Part shown: piece by piece, positions 1 to 5,948 of the stretch
How positions within the stretch are numbered: position 1 is the stretch's first letter
Layout of the letters: each line of letters starts with the position of its first letter
Origin: JABDII01 sp041576235
Lineage (GTDB): Bacteria > Gemmatimonadota > Gemmatimonadetes > Gemmatimonadales > GWC2-71-9
DNA: 8,811 bases
Reading direction: 5' to 3'
NCBI GenBank assembly: GCA_041576235.1
Contig: JBFGLJ010000122.1
Span: forward strand, 1 to 8,811
Notes under the pieces: model-generated
Database searches by the model: none
Seen by the model: the letters and a program-made list of their open reading frames with translations, nothing else
Told to the model about the DNA's origin: nothing
Program-made: the position numbers and the translations under genes

Positions 1-909
1 GAAGGGCACCTCGATCGTGAGGCCGTCCTTGGCGATGGTGGTGTCCGGGAACACCGCGCGGGCCTCGGTGAGGAGTTCCGGCGCCTCACGACTATACCGG
101 GCGGAGATGTGGGTAAGGACCAGGCGGTGGACGCCGGCGGCCCGGGCGACTTCCGCGGCTTCCTGAGCGGTCGAGTGTCCGGTTTCCCGGGCACGGGCCA
201 CCTCTTCATGGCCGAACGTCGCCTCGTGGATCAGGAGGTCCGCTCCTCGGGCGGCTTCGACGACCGCTTCCTGCGGCCTGGTGTCACCCGAATAGACGAC
301 GGTCCGTCCTGGACGAGCGGGACCGACCACGCCATCGGGAGACACCACCCGCCCATCGGGCAATTCGACCGCCTCGCCGCGATGGAGTTTCCCCCAGAGG
401 GGACCTTCTGGTATCCCTTCGGCAAGCGCCCGGTCGGGATCGAACCGGCCGAGGCGATCGTGTTCGACCAGGCTGTAACCGACCGTATCGGCACGGTGAT
501 CTGTGGGGAAGACGCGGATATCGTACTCGTTGCGCGTCAGCGTTTGTCCCGGTTCGACTTGGACGATCTGGATGGAGAACTTGTTTCGCTCGATGCCGAG
601 TGCGATGGCGTCGCCAAGGATCTGTTGGGCGCCTTTGGGGCCGTAGAGGGTGATGGGATCGGTGCGGCCCTGCATGCCGAGCGTCCGCACCAGGCCCGTG
701 AGTCCCAACAAGTGGTCGGAGTGATAGTGGGTAAACCACATTTCACGAAACGAGAACCCGACGCCGTAGCGCATCATCTGGCGCTGGGTGCCTTCGCCGC
801 AATCGAAGATCAGGGTCTCGCCCTCCCGGGCGATGACCAAGCTGCTCACGTTGCGATCGAGGGTCGGGACGGCGGCCCCGGTCCCCAGGAAGGTGATGGT
901 CAACGACAT
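1..909 (-). CDS. rnz: Ribonuclease Z (tRNA 3'-processing endonuclease), 3' end cut by window
   Basis: Cytoplasmic zinc endonuclease of the metallo-beta-lactamase fold that removes 3' trailers from tRNA precursors. The frame is open from the ATG at 907-909 to the window edge, giving 303 codons. Family members are about 305-310 residues, so only the last few are missing. Seen in the translation: an N-terminal GTGAAVPT stretch (9-16), the metal motif HYHSDH (H61, H63, D65, H66), further ligands H138 in PTDHR, D209 in SGDT and H267 in LTHISARY, and the H245-containing HST loop typical of RNase Z. The substrate-side GIPEGPLWGKL block (165-175) is intact. These residues sit at a constant offset of two from the B. 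subtilis enzyme (H63, H65, D67, H68, H140, D211, H269, from memory). The gene follows mlaD by 38 bp on the same strand with no terminator between, so it may be cotranscribed. No purine-rich ribosome site precedes the start. Confidence 0.96.
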   Translation of the reverse strand, partial: MSLTITFLGTGAAVPTLDRNVSSLVIAREGETLIFDCGEGTQRQMMRYGVGFSFREMWFTHYHSDHLLGLTGLVRTLGMQGRTDPITLYGPKGAQQILGDAIALGIERNKFSIQIVQVEPGQTLTRNEYDIRVFPTDHRADTVGYSLVEHDRLGRFDPDRALAEGIPEGPLWGKLHRGEAVELPDGRVVSPDGVVGPARPGRTVVYSGDTRPQEAVVEAARGADLLIHEATFGHEEVARARETGHSTAQEAAEVARAAGVHRLVLTHISARYSREAPELLTEARAVFPDTTIAKDGLTIEVPF

Positions 910-915
910 GGGGAT

Positions 916-921
916 AACCTA
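916..921 (-). promoter_or_regulatory. Possible -10-like box (TAGGTT) ahead of rnz
   Basis: On the minus strand TAGGTT lies six bases before the rnz ATG, and no Shine-Dalgarno-like sequence is present. It fits a TANNNT box, but no -35 partner is visible at the usual distance and the spacing is shorter than at mutY and nadE. It is weak on its own and recorded only because of the similar arrangement at those genes. Confidence 0.2.
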
Positions 922-947
922 AGCCGGGGCGGCGAAAACGGTATCGG

Positions 948-1832
948 CTAGAAGAGCCGCAGCTGAACGGTGAGTTTGCCGGGCTCCTTGTTCAAGCCGG
1001 TCAGCAGGGCGTTGAGCGACTTGGAGACATCGACCATGCCCTGGTAGAGGGTCGAATCGGTGGCGAATTTCCCGAGGGTCCCCTCGCCTTCGTTGATGGA
1101 CGTCAAGAGGGAATCCAGTCTGGCCCCGGTGGTGGTGAGTTGCGCGGTCATGCTGGCCAGGTTGGCCGTCACCGAATCGAGATTGCTCAACCCCTGCGAC
1201 AGGCCGGGGTTGGCGAGGGTCGAATCGATGCGCTCGCTGAGGCGTCTGAGCGACGCCATGGCCTGGGTCATCTCCGCGGTGGGACCCTGATTGGTGTTGG
1301 CGAATGTGTTGGCCAACCGTTGCATCGCGGTCAACGTTTTTCTGAGATCATCCGCCAAGGTTTGGCCCAACAACGCGTGGAGGTCGGCCAGGACGGTCGA
1401 GGCCTGGCTTCCCAAGTCGGCCCCAAGAGCTCCCAACCCTCCGTCGACGACCCCCTCGATCTCGCGGCCGCGCTCGAGTGGCTGGCCGGAGGACCCCGGC
1501 GCCAAATCGACGGCCACGTCTCCCACCAACCCCACGGAGACCACCCGGGCCGATGCATCGCTCATGGGATGGACTCGGTCCGAGTAGCTCATGCGCACCA
1601 GCACATTGCCCACCGACCGAAACTCGATATTCTCGACCTTGCCGATCTCCACGCCCGAGACCCGAACTGGGGACCCCCGCTTCAGATTCCCGATATTCGA
1701 GAACTTGGCATGGAGCAAGTCACCGGTCGTCAGGCTCCGGCCGCTCAACCACACGCTCCCGACCAGAAAGGCCGCAACGGCCAGGAGGACGAGGCCTCCA
1801 ACCACGGTCTGTTGCTTGTAGTGTAGATCCAT
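948..1832 (-). CDS. mlaD: MlaD-like MCE-domain lipid transport protein
   Basis: Membrane-anchored periplasmic substrate-binding protein of a phospholipid ABC transporter; MlaD-type proteins form hexameric rings on the MlaFE complex. The 294-residue product has a short N-terminal cytoplasmic piece, one membrane helix at about 10-29, then an MCE domain at about 38-117 with the typical sequence VRVSGVEIGKVENI (56-69). A long helical C-terminal half (about 150-280, rich in Leu, Ala, Thr and Ser) probably extends the ring or contacts partners, as in longer MCE proteins. I chose the ATG at 1830-1832. An upstream in-frame ATG at 1941-1943 would add 37 basic residues without family likeness and overlap mlaF by about 100 bp. 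With the chosen start, the gene begins 10 bp after the mlaF stop. It is the third gene of the mlaE-mlaF-mlaD operon. E. coli MlaD is about 183 residues, so this form is clearly longer. Confidence 0.92.
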   Translation of the reverse strand: MDLHYKQQTVVGGLVLLAVAAFLVGSVWLSGRSLTTGDLLHAKFSNIGNLKRGSPVRVSGVEIGKVENIEFRSVGNVLVRMSYSDRVHPMSDASARVVSVGLVGDVAVDLAPGSSGQPLERGREIEGVVDGGLGALGADLGSQASTVLADLHALLGQTLADDLRKTLTAMQRLANTFANTNQGPTAEMTQAMASLRRLSERIDSTLANPGLSQGLSNLDSVTANLASMTAQLTTTGARLDSLLTSINEGEGTLGKFATDSTLYQGMVDVSKSLNALLTGLNKEPGKLTVQLRLF

Positions 1833-1842
1833 GAGTTCTCGC

Positions 1843-2595
1843 TTAGGCCGCGAAGGACGGGTTCTCGAAGTCGCGTTCGAGGAACGCGCGGACTCGTGCA
1901 TCGGTCGACTGCAGAAACTCTTCTTGGGTGCCTTGCAGAGCAATCTTGCCTTTGGTCAACAACGCGATCCGGTCGGCAACGCGAAAGGCGCCCCGCACGT
2001 CGTGCGTCACCATGACGCTCGTCACGCCGAGCTCGTCGGACAACCGGGTCACCAGGCTATCGATGATGTCCGCATTCAGGGGATCGAGACCCGAGGTCGG
2101 CTCATCGTACAGGAGGTACTTCGGCGCCCCGGCGATGGCCCGGGCGATCCCCACCCGCTTCCGCATGCCGCCGGACAACTCGGCGGGGTATTTCTTGGCC
2201 ACCTCCGGCTCCAGATTCACCAGCCGCAGGCACTCCGGCACCCGCGCGCGGCAGTAGTCCTCGTCCTTGTAGCGGTCGAGGTCACTGATACCGAAGCGGA
2301 TGTTCTCGTACACGCTCATGGAATCGAAGAGCGCGCCGTTCTGAAAGACGTAGCCGATGGTGGCGCGCAGCTCCGACAGCTCCTTGCGCGCCAGTGCCTG
2401 GACGTTCTTGTCGTCCACGGTGACGTGGCCGGCATCGGGACGGAGAAGGCCGTTGATGTGCTTGAGCAAGACGCTCTTCCCCGTCCCCGATTCGCCGAGC
2501 AAGGCCACGGTTTCGCCTTCTTGGACGGTGAAGTCCACCCCGTCCAGGACGACCTGCTCCCCGAAGCGCTTGTGGAGATCGTCGATTTCGATCAT
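1843..2595 (-). CDS. mlaF: MlaF-like phospholipid ABC transporter ATPase
   Basis: Cytoplasmic ATPase that powers the MlaE permease. All nucleotide-binding motifs are intact in the 250-residue product: Walker A GESGTGKS (34-41), Q-loop glutamine Q85 in YVFQNGALF, signature LSGGMRKRVGIARA (140-153), Walker B LLYDEPTSGLDP (161-172), and switch histidine H198 in VMVTHD. The QNGALFDSMSVYENI segment and LSGGMRKR signature are characteristic of the Mla/MCE-associated ATPase branch, as distinct from other ABC importers. Its ATG overlaps the mlaE stop codon (ATGA, 2592-2595), which implies translational coupling. An AAGGTG stretch lies about 11 bases upstream, inside mlaE. A MlaB-like STAS protein, which stabilises MlaF in E. 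coli, is not encoded next to it here. Confidence 0.96.
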   Translation of the reverse strand: MIEIDDLHKRFGEQVVLDGVDFTVQEGETVALLGESGTGKSVLLKHINGLLRPDAGHVTVDDKNVQALARKELSELRATIGYVFQNGALFDSMSVYENIRFGISDLDRYKDEDYCRARVPECLRLVNLEPEVAKKYPAELSGGMRKRVGIARAIAGAPKYLLYDEPTSGLDPLNADIIDSLVTRLSDELGVTSVMVTHDVRGAFRVADRIALLTKGKIALQGTQEEFLQSTDARVRAFLERDFENPSFAA

Positions 2596-3380
2596 GAGCC
2601 GAGCAGCACCTTGGCCAAGAGCGTATCGAGGAGCAGGATCGTGACCGAGCTCGCGACAACCGCGATTGTCGTGGCCTTGCCGACGCCTTCGGCACCCTGC
2701 TGTGTGCTAAACCCCATGTAGCACGGAATGATGGTAATCGAGGCCGCGAAGAAGAACGCTTTGATCAGGGAGTAGTAGGCGTCGAAGGGTCGCCAGAATG
2801 CCCTGGCTCCGTAGGCAAAATCGGCATCGGTCAGAGGGAGCACCTGCTTGGCGAAATACCAACCCGACACAATGCCGATCACATCGGCAAAGATGACGAG
2901 CACCGGCACCATGATCAGGCCGGCGAGCACCCGTGGAATCACGAGATGCGAGGCCGGCGAGCGGCCCAGGCTCTCGAGCGCGTCGATTTGTTCCGTGACC
3001 CGCATGGTGCCCAATTCGGCGGCGTATCGGGCGCCGATGCGTCCGGCGAGGATGAGCCCGGTCAGGACGGGTCCGAGCTCCAGAACCACGGATTCCACCA
3101 CCAGGCTGCCGACGACATAGTAGGGGATGTTTCCGGTGAATTGGTACCCGGTCTGGAGGGCGGTCACGGCTCCGGCAAATCCAGACACCAGTAGCACGAT
3201 GAAGAGGCTGCCCACGCCCACGCTGTAGGCTTCACGGAGCGTGAGCGGGAGCCACGTGCGGACCTGCGGGAGGGCCCGCACCATCTCGGTCAGCATGCGG
3301 GTGACGCGTCCAGTATGGTCCATGGCTCCGAGGAGCCCGTGACCGATCCAATTCGGGAATCTGAGCAGGGCAGTCGTCAT
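2592..3380 (-). CDS. mlaE: MlaE-like phospholipid ABC transporter permease
   Basis: Inner-membrane permease of the Mla lipid transporter. The 262-residue length matches the family (about 260). The hallmark block at 101-139 is complete: ELGPVLTGLILAGRIGAR followed by the ELGTMRVTEQIDALESLG coupling region that contacts the ATPase. Hydrophobic helices are visible at about 53-75, 86-113, 145-170 and near the C terminus (about 225-258), with an amphipathic N-terminal interface helix before them. The ATG at 3378-3380 has a GTGAGG stretch upstream at 3385-3390 that may be a ribosome site, although the spacer is only four bases. It is the first gene of the mlaE-mlaF-mlaD operon and is divergent from mutY across a 97-bp gap that must hold its promoter. 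I could not pick a clear promoter on this strand. Confidence 0.95.
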   Translation of the reverse strand: MTTALLRFPNWIGHGLLGAMDHTGRVTRMLTEMVRALPQVRTWLPLTLREAYSVGVGSLFIVLLVSGFAGAVTALQTGYQFTGNIPYYVVGSLVVESVVLELGPVLTGLILAGRIGARYAAELGTMRVTEQIDALESLGRSPASHLVIPRVLAGLIMVPVLVIFADVIGIVSGWYFAKQVLPLTDADFAYGARAFWRPFDAYYSLIKAFFFAASITIIPCYMGFSTQQGAEGVGKATTIAVVASSVTILLLDTLLAKVLLGS

Positions 3381-3440
3381 CCAGCCTCACGTCAGCCGTG
3401 GAACACGCCACAGTCGCGGCGACGGGCGGTGCCGCTCGTC

Positions 3441-3469
3441 TCGACCGCCCTGGGAACCGGCTGTATCTT
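3441..3469 (+). promoter_or_regulatory. Candidate sigma70-type promoter for mutY, leaderless
   Basis: TCGACC (3441-3446, four of six bases match TTGACA) and TATCTT (3464-3469, four of six match TATAAT) are separated by exactly 17 bases. The -10 box ends eight bases before the mutY ATG, so transcription would start at or within a base or two of the start codon. No Shine-Dalgarno sequence precedes the ATG, in keeping with a leaderless mRNA. The element is inferred from pattern only. Confidence 0.4.
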
Positions 3470-3477
3470 GCCGGAAC

Positions 3478-4200
3478 ATGCCCTCGAAGTCTAGCCCTTC
3501 CCCGCCTCGTCAGGCCTCCGAGTTTCGCCGTCGATTGTTGCGGTGGTTTCGCCGGCACGGGAGAGATCTGCCGTGGCGGCGTACCCGCGACCCATACCGG
3601 GTTCTGGTCTCCGAATTCATGCTGCAGCAAACCCAGGTGGACCGAGTCCGATCCTACTATCAACGATTCCTCACCCAGTATCCCACCCTCGAGGCCCTGG
3701 CCGCGGCCCCGCCCAGCGCGGTCCGGGAGGCGTGGGACGGTCTTGGCTACTATCGGCGCGCGGTCCACCTCCACCAGCTCGCCCGAAGGGTCGTGGCCGA
3801 GCAGGCGGGGGTCATTCCTTCGGATCCGGTTCAACTCGAAGCACTGCCGGGCGTCGGTCGCTACACGGCGGGCGCGGTCGCATGTTTCGCGTACGAGCGG
3901 TCCACAGCCGTGGTGGATACGAACGTTGCCCGCGTGTTGAGGCGAGCCTTCCACCCACGAACCCCGCCCGCCGTCGCCCGGAGGCGGGTGTGGGAAACGG
4001 CCCGCCGAGTCATGCCCAAACGCGGCCGGCCCGCTTGGGCATTCAATCAAGCCGTGATGGAGCTTGGGGCGCTCGTGTGCACGGCGCGAGTCGCACGGTG
4101 TGAGATGTGTCCCGTCCGTCCAGCGTGCAAGACGGGTCGACTTACATCACGCCGGCCCACAGCCCGAGCAGGGCCAGGGCAAGTGAGAGCCCACCGATAA
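3478..4200 (+). CDS. mutY: MutY-type adenine DNA glycosylase lacking the C-terminal domain
   Basis: Base-excision repair enzyme expected to remove adenine mispaired with guanine or 8-oxoguanine. The 240-residue product has the complete HhH-GPD catalytic core: catalytic glutamate E46 in SEFMLQQTQV, intercalating-loop region GLGYYRRA (88-95), helix-hairpin-helix LPGVGRYTAGAV (123-134), catalytic aspartate D147 in VVDTNVARVL, and the 4Fe-4S ligands C201, C208, C211 and C217 with exact C-x6-C-x2-C-x5-C spacing. The QQTQV motif favours a true adenine glycosylase over the short thymine-specific relatives. Typical MutY is about 350 residues; here the MutT-like C-terminal domain that recognises 8-oxoguanine is absent. 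The protein stops 23 residues after the cluster, and its last 19 residues are read from DNA that also encodes the end of the convergent membrane protein gene. There is no evident ribosome site before the ATG; see the candidate promoter just upstream. Confidence 0.92.
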   Translation: MPSKSSPSPPRQASEFRRRLLRWFRRHGRDLPWRRTRDPYRVLVSEFMLQQTQVDRVRSYYQRFLTQYPTLEALAAAPPSAVREAWDGLGYYRRAVHLHQLARRVVAEQAGVIPSDPVQLEALPGVGRYTAGAVACFAYERSTAVVDTNVARVLRRAFHPRTPPAVARRRVWETARRVMPKRGRPAWAFNQAVMELGALVCTARVARCEMCPVRPACKTGRLTSRRPTARAGPGQVRAHR

Positions 4201-4573
4201 CCGTGAGACGCTTTCGGAGCATGAGAAAGTACGGAACGCTCTCGCCTGTCGGCTCGATGCGGGACAGTTTCACCCCAATTGGCAGCGAGATCAGCAGAAC
4301 CAGCAACGCCCCGACGAAGCCGGCAAGCTGCATGATGACGAGCCAGGTTTCCACATAGTACCGCTGCACCGTGAGAAAAAGGCCGGTCACGAGCGTCACC
4401 AGCGCGCCGGGGGCGATCACTTTCCGCAGGATGGCGACCTTCAGGCGGGCCACCGCCCCGAAGATTGACGGATCCTCGCGACTCCCCGCCGCACCGACAA
4501 CGAGACTAGCGAGTTCACCGCCGATCCACAGTGCAAGGCCCACCCAGTGGGCAAAGAGCATGAAGAGGTGCAT
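4142..4573 (-). CDS. Uncharacterised four-helix membrane protein
   Basis: A 143-residue integral membrane protein with four predicted helices at about 4-27, 52-69, 77-98 and 123-142. The first helix carries a histidine and the pattern H9-x6-W16-I-G18-G19. This resembles the first helix of DUF2269, CopD-like and HemJ-like small membrane proteins, some of which bind heme or metal through such a histidine. I cannot assign it to one family, and no function is claimed. The loop between helices 1 and 2 is charged (about 31-51). It is the last gene of the minus-strand run, starting 12 bp after the DUF2203 stop. No ribosome site is seen: the bases before the ATG are pyrimidine-rich. Its 3' end overlaps the end of mutY by 59 bp, tail to tail. 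The clean alternation of hydrophobic helices and short charged loops makes it very likely a real gene. Confidence 0.8.
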   Translation of the reverse strand: MHLFMLFAHWVGLALWIGGELASLVVGAAGSREDPSIFGAVARLKVAILRKVIAPGALVTLVTGLFLTVQRYYVETWLVIMQLAGFVGALLVLLISLPIGVKLSRIEPTGESVPYFLMLRKRLTVIGGLSLALALLGLWAGVM

Positions 4574-4585
4574 AGGAGGGTGTGG

Positions 4586-5014
4586 TTAGGGCGTTGGCTC
4601 GGGAAGGAGGGCGGGATCGAGTGGCTGCCGCCCCGTGAATCCGGCATCGACCTCATGCCAATAGGAAATGCGATCCTCTCCGAGCATCCAACAGAGAAAC
4701 ACTAGGCGATCGCCACTGAGGGCATAGAAATCCACGAGGCCATTCTCGAACCCCTTGAACACACAGCCGACATGTTCCAGTTCACCTAAGAAGGCGTTGA
4801 TCCTGTCGGCATGGCGCATGACGGCATCCTGCGCCCGCATGAGGTCATCGTTGTCATCATCGTGGGCCCGCGCGGCTCCTGACAACATTTCGAAGTGCGT
4901 GACAGCCGCCCGCCACCGTGGATACTCAGCAATGAGATCCTGTACCACCCTCCGAACCAGAGGCAACGTCCGTTCCGCCTCCTCGAGGGTGAAGATCTTG
5001 AACCTGTCATTCAT
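4586..5014 (-). CDS. DUF2203 family protein
   Basis: A 142-residue soluble protein of unknown function. It begins with the family hallmark FTLEEAERTLPLV (8-20), continues as a mainly helical charged protein with an acidic DDDNDDL patch near the middle, and ends with YWHEVDAGFTGRQPL (118-132), which matches the conserved C-terminal motif W-H-x-x-D-x-G-F-x-G-R-x-P-L of the family. I chose the ATG at 5012-5014 because the family motif starts seven residues later. The in-frame extension upstream (to 5260) would run into the patatin-like gene and looks like non-coding translation. It lies 76 bp after the patatin-like gene and 12 bp before the membrane protein gene, so at least the latter pair is probably cotranscribed. 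The 76-bp gap could hold a promoter, but I see no convincing one. No catalytic role is known to me. Confidence 0.87.
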   Translation of the reverse strand: MNDRFKIFTLEEAERTLPLVRRVVQDLIAEYPRWRAAVTHFEMLSGAARAHDDDNDDLMRAQDAVMRHADRINAFLGELEHVGCVFKGFENGLVDFYALSGDRLVFLCWMLGEDRISYWHEVDAGFTGRQPLDPALLPEPTP

Positions 5015-5090
5015 CTCGAGACTATCCCGCTTGGTGTCGACATACCCGCGACCTGCCTCGCAAGGGAATCTGGGCACCCGAGCGGGTCGG

Positions 5091-5948
5091 TCAAGTTGTG
5101 GACCCCAACCGGACCGTCTCAAGGGCCTCTGCCGCGGCGCGATAGCCTTCGCCGGCGTAGGCTTCCGCCCTATCGATCCGGAATGTCGCCCCCCGCTCCA
5201 CCCGGGGGCGGATGTAGACCAACGGCGCGGCACCGGGGGTCGCCCGCCACTGCCGGACACTCGCGGCGCTCTGGGACGCCATCATGATCGCGATGGCTTC
5301 ATTGTAGGCCCGGATCATTCCCGGTCCGCCCGCCCCCGCCCCCGCCCCCGCGGGTGGCTCGTCGAACCCAGGGCCGATGTCGACCGCCACCACCACGTCG
5401 GCCCCCAGGCCGGCGGCGAACTCCAGTGGGAGGACGGCCCGAAGGCCGCCATCGGCAAGGCGCCGTCCGCCGATCATGGCGGGCGGATAATAGAGCGGCA
5501 GGGCCGACGTGGCGTATAGAGCGTCGATCACCGGAACATCTCGCCCACCGGCACCGAACCACACCAGCTCGCGGCTCTCGAGGTCGACCGCGCTCACCGT
5601 CACCGGGACGCGACAATCGGCGAAGCTGCGGGCGGGGACGAGCCGCTCGAGCGTCTTCCGCAACGGACCAGCCCGGAACAACGACCGGGCGCGCAGCCCG
5701 GCCAGCAGTGCAAGAGGGTGGAGTGCCGCGATATCGCTGCGGCGCAGAGTGGCGACGTCCTCGAGCAGGTCGGCCCCGGTGCGTCCGGCCGAGAGCGCGG
5801 CCCCGACGACCGCCCCCATCGGGGTGCCCACATACGCCACGGGCTCGAGCCCGGCCTCGCCCATCGCGCGGCACGCTCCAACATGAGCCGCCGCCTTGGC
5901 GCCGCCTCCACTCAACACCACAATGGCGCGCCGACCCGAGTGCGTCAC
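5091..5948 (-). CDS. Patatin-like (NTE/RssA-type) protein with Ser-to-Pro at the nucleophile
   Basis: A 285-residue patatin/NTE-fold protein. Active members are lipid acyl hydrolases with a Ser-Asp dyad. Visible here: the glycine-rich oxyanion loop GGGAKAAAHVG (14-24), the nucleophile-elbow region YVGTPMGAVVGA (39-50), the central ATSALPLYYPP block (146-156) and the dyad aspartate D166 in LADGG. The elbow should read G-x-S-x-G (usually GTSMG), but the codon at 5820-5822 is CCG, proline P43. In addition, the usual glycine after GGGAK is alanine A19. The rest of the fold looks intact, so this may be a non-catalytic pseudoenzyme, or a single-base change or sequencing error (TCG to CCG). A Gly-Ala repeat (near residues 200-206) lies in a surface loop. 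The start is GTG at 5946-5948, overlapping the thioesterase stop (GTGA), with AGGGA eight bases upstream. Alternative view: if the base is an error, this is an ordinary patatin-like phospholipase. Confidence 0.88.
   Translation of the reverse strand: MTHSGRRAIVVLSGGGAKAAAHVGACRAMGEAGLEPVAYVGTPMGAVVGAALSAGRTGADLLEDVATLRRSDIAALHPLALLAGLRARSLFRAGPLRKTLERLVPARSFADCRVPVTVSAVDLESRELVWFGAGGRDVPVIDALYATSALPLYYPPAMIGGRRLADGGLRAVLPLEFAAGLGADVVVAVDIGPGFDEPPAGAGAGAGGPGMIRAYNEAIAIMMASQSAASVRQWRATPGAAPLVYIRPRVERGATFRIDRAEAYAGEGYRAAAEALETVRLGSTT
5332..5350 (-). repeat. Hexanucleotide tandem repeat inside the patatin-like gene
   Basis: Three perfect units of GCCCCC (plus strand) plus one base. Read on the minus strand they encode Ala-Gly repeats in the loop between PGFDEPP and GPGMI. 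The unit length is six, so copy-number changes would keep the reading frame. It is probably a flexible loop and not a switch. Confidence 0.6.

Noticed and set aside
109..951. Long plus-strand open frame (280 codons) opposite rnz
   Set aside because: It is the antisense shadow of rnz, which has every catalytic residue of its family. The shadow translation shows no domain and arises from high GC.
1833..1943. Upstream start for mlaD adding 37 residues
   Set aside because: The extension overlaps mlaF, is basic and unlike MCE proteins, whereas the ATG at 1832 leads straight into the membrane anchor.
1831..2721. Plus-strand open frame of 296 codons opposite mlaF
   Set aside because: Antisense of a gene with complete ABC ATPase motifs; composition (His, Arg, Gly-rich) is typical of a GC-rich shadow frame.
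3232..4050. Minus-strand frame of 272 codons across mlaE start and mutY
   Set aside because: It spans two genes with firm family motifs and the divergent promoter region, and has no recognisable motif.
5015..5260. Upstream extension of the DUF2203 gene
   Set aside because: The family motif starts at residue 8 of the shorter form; the extension overlaps the patatin-like gene and has no likeness to the family.
5332..5350. Hexamer repeat as a phase-variation switch
   Set aside because: The unit is a multiple of three and only three copies exist, so length change would not switch the frame.
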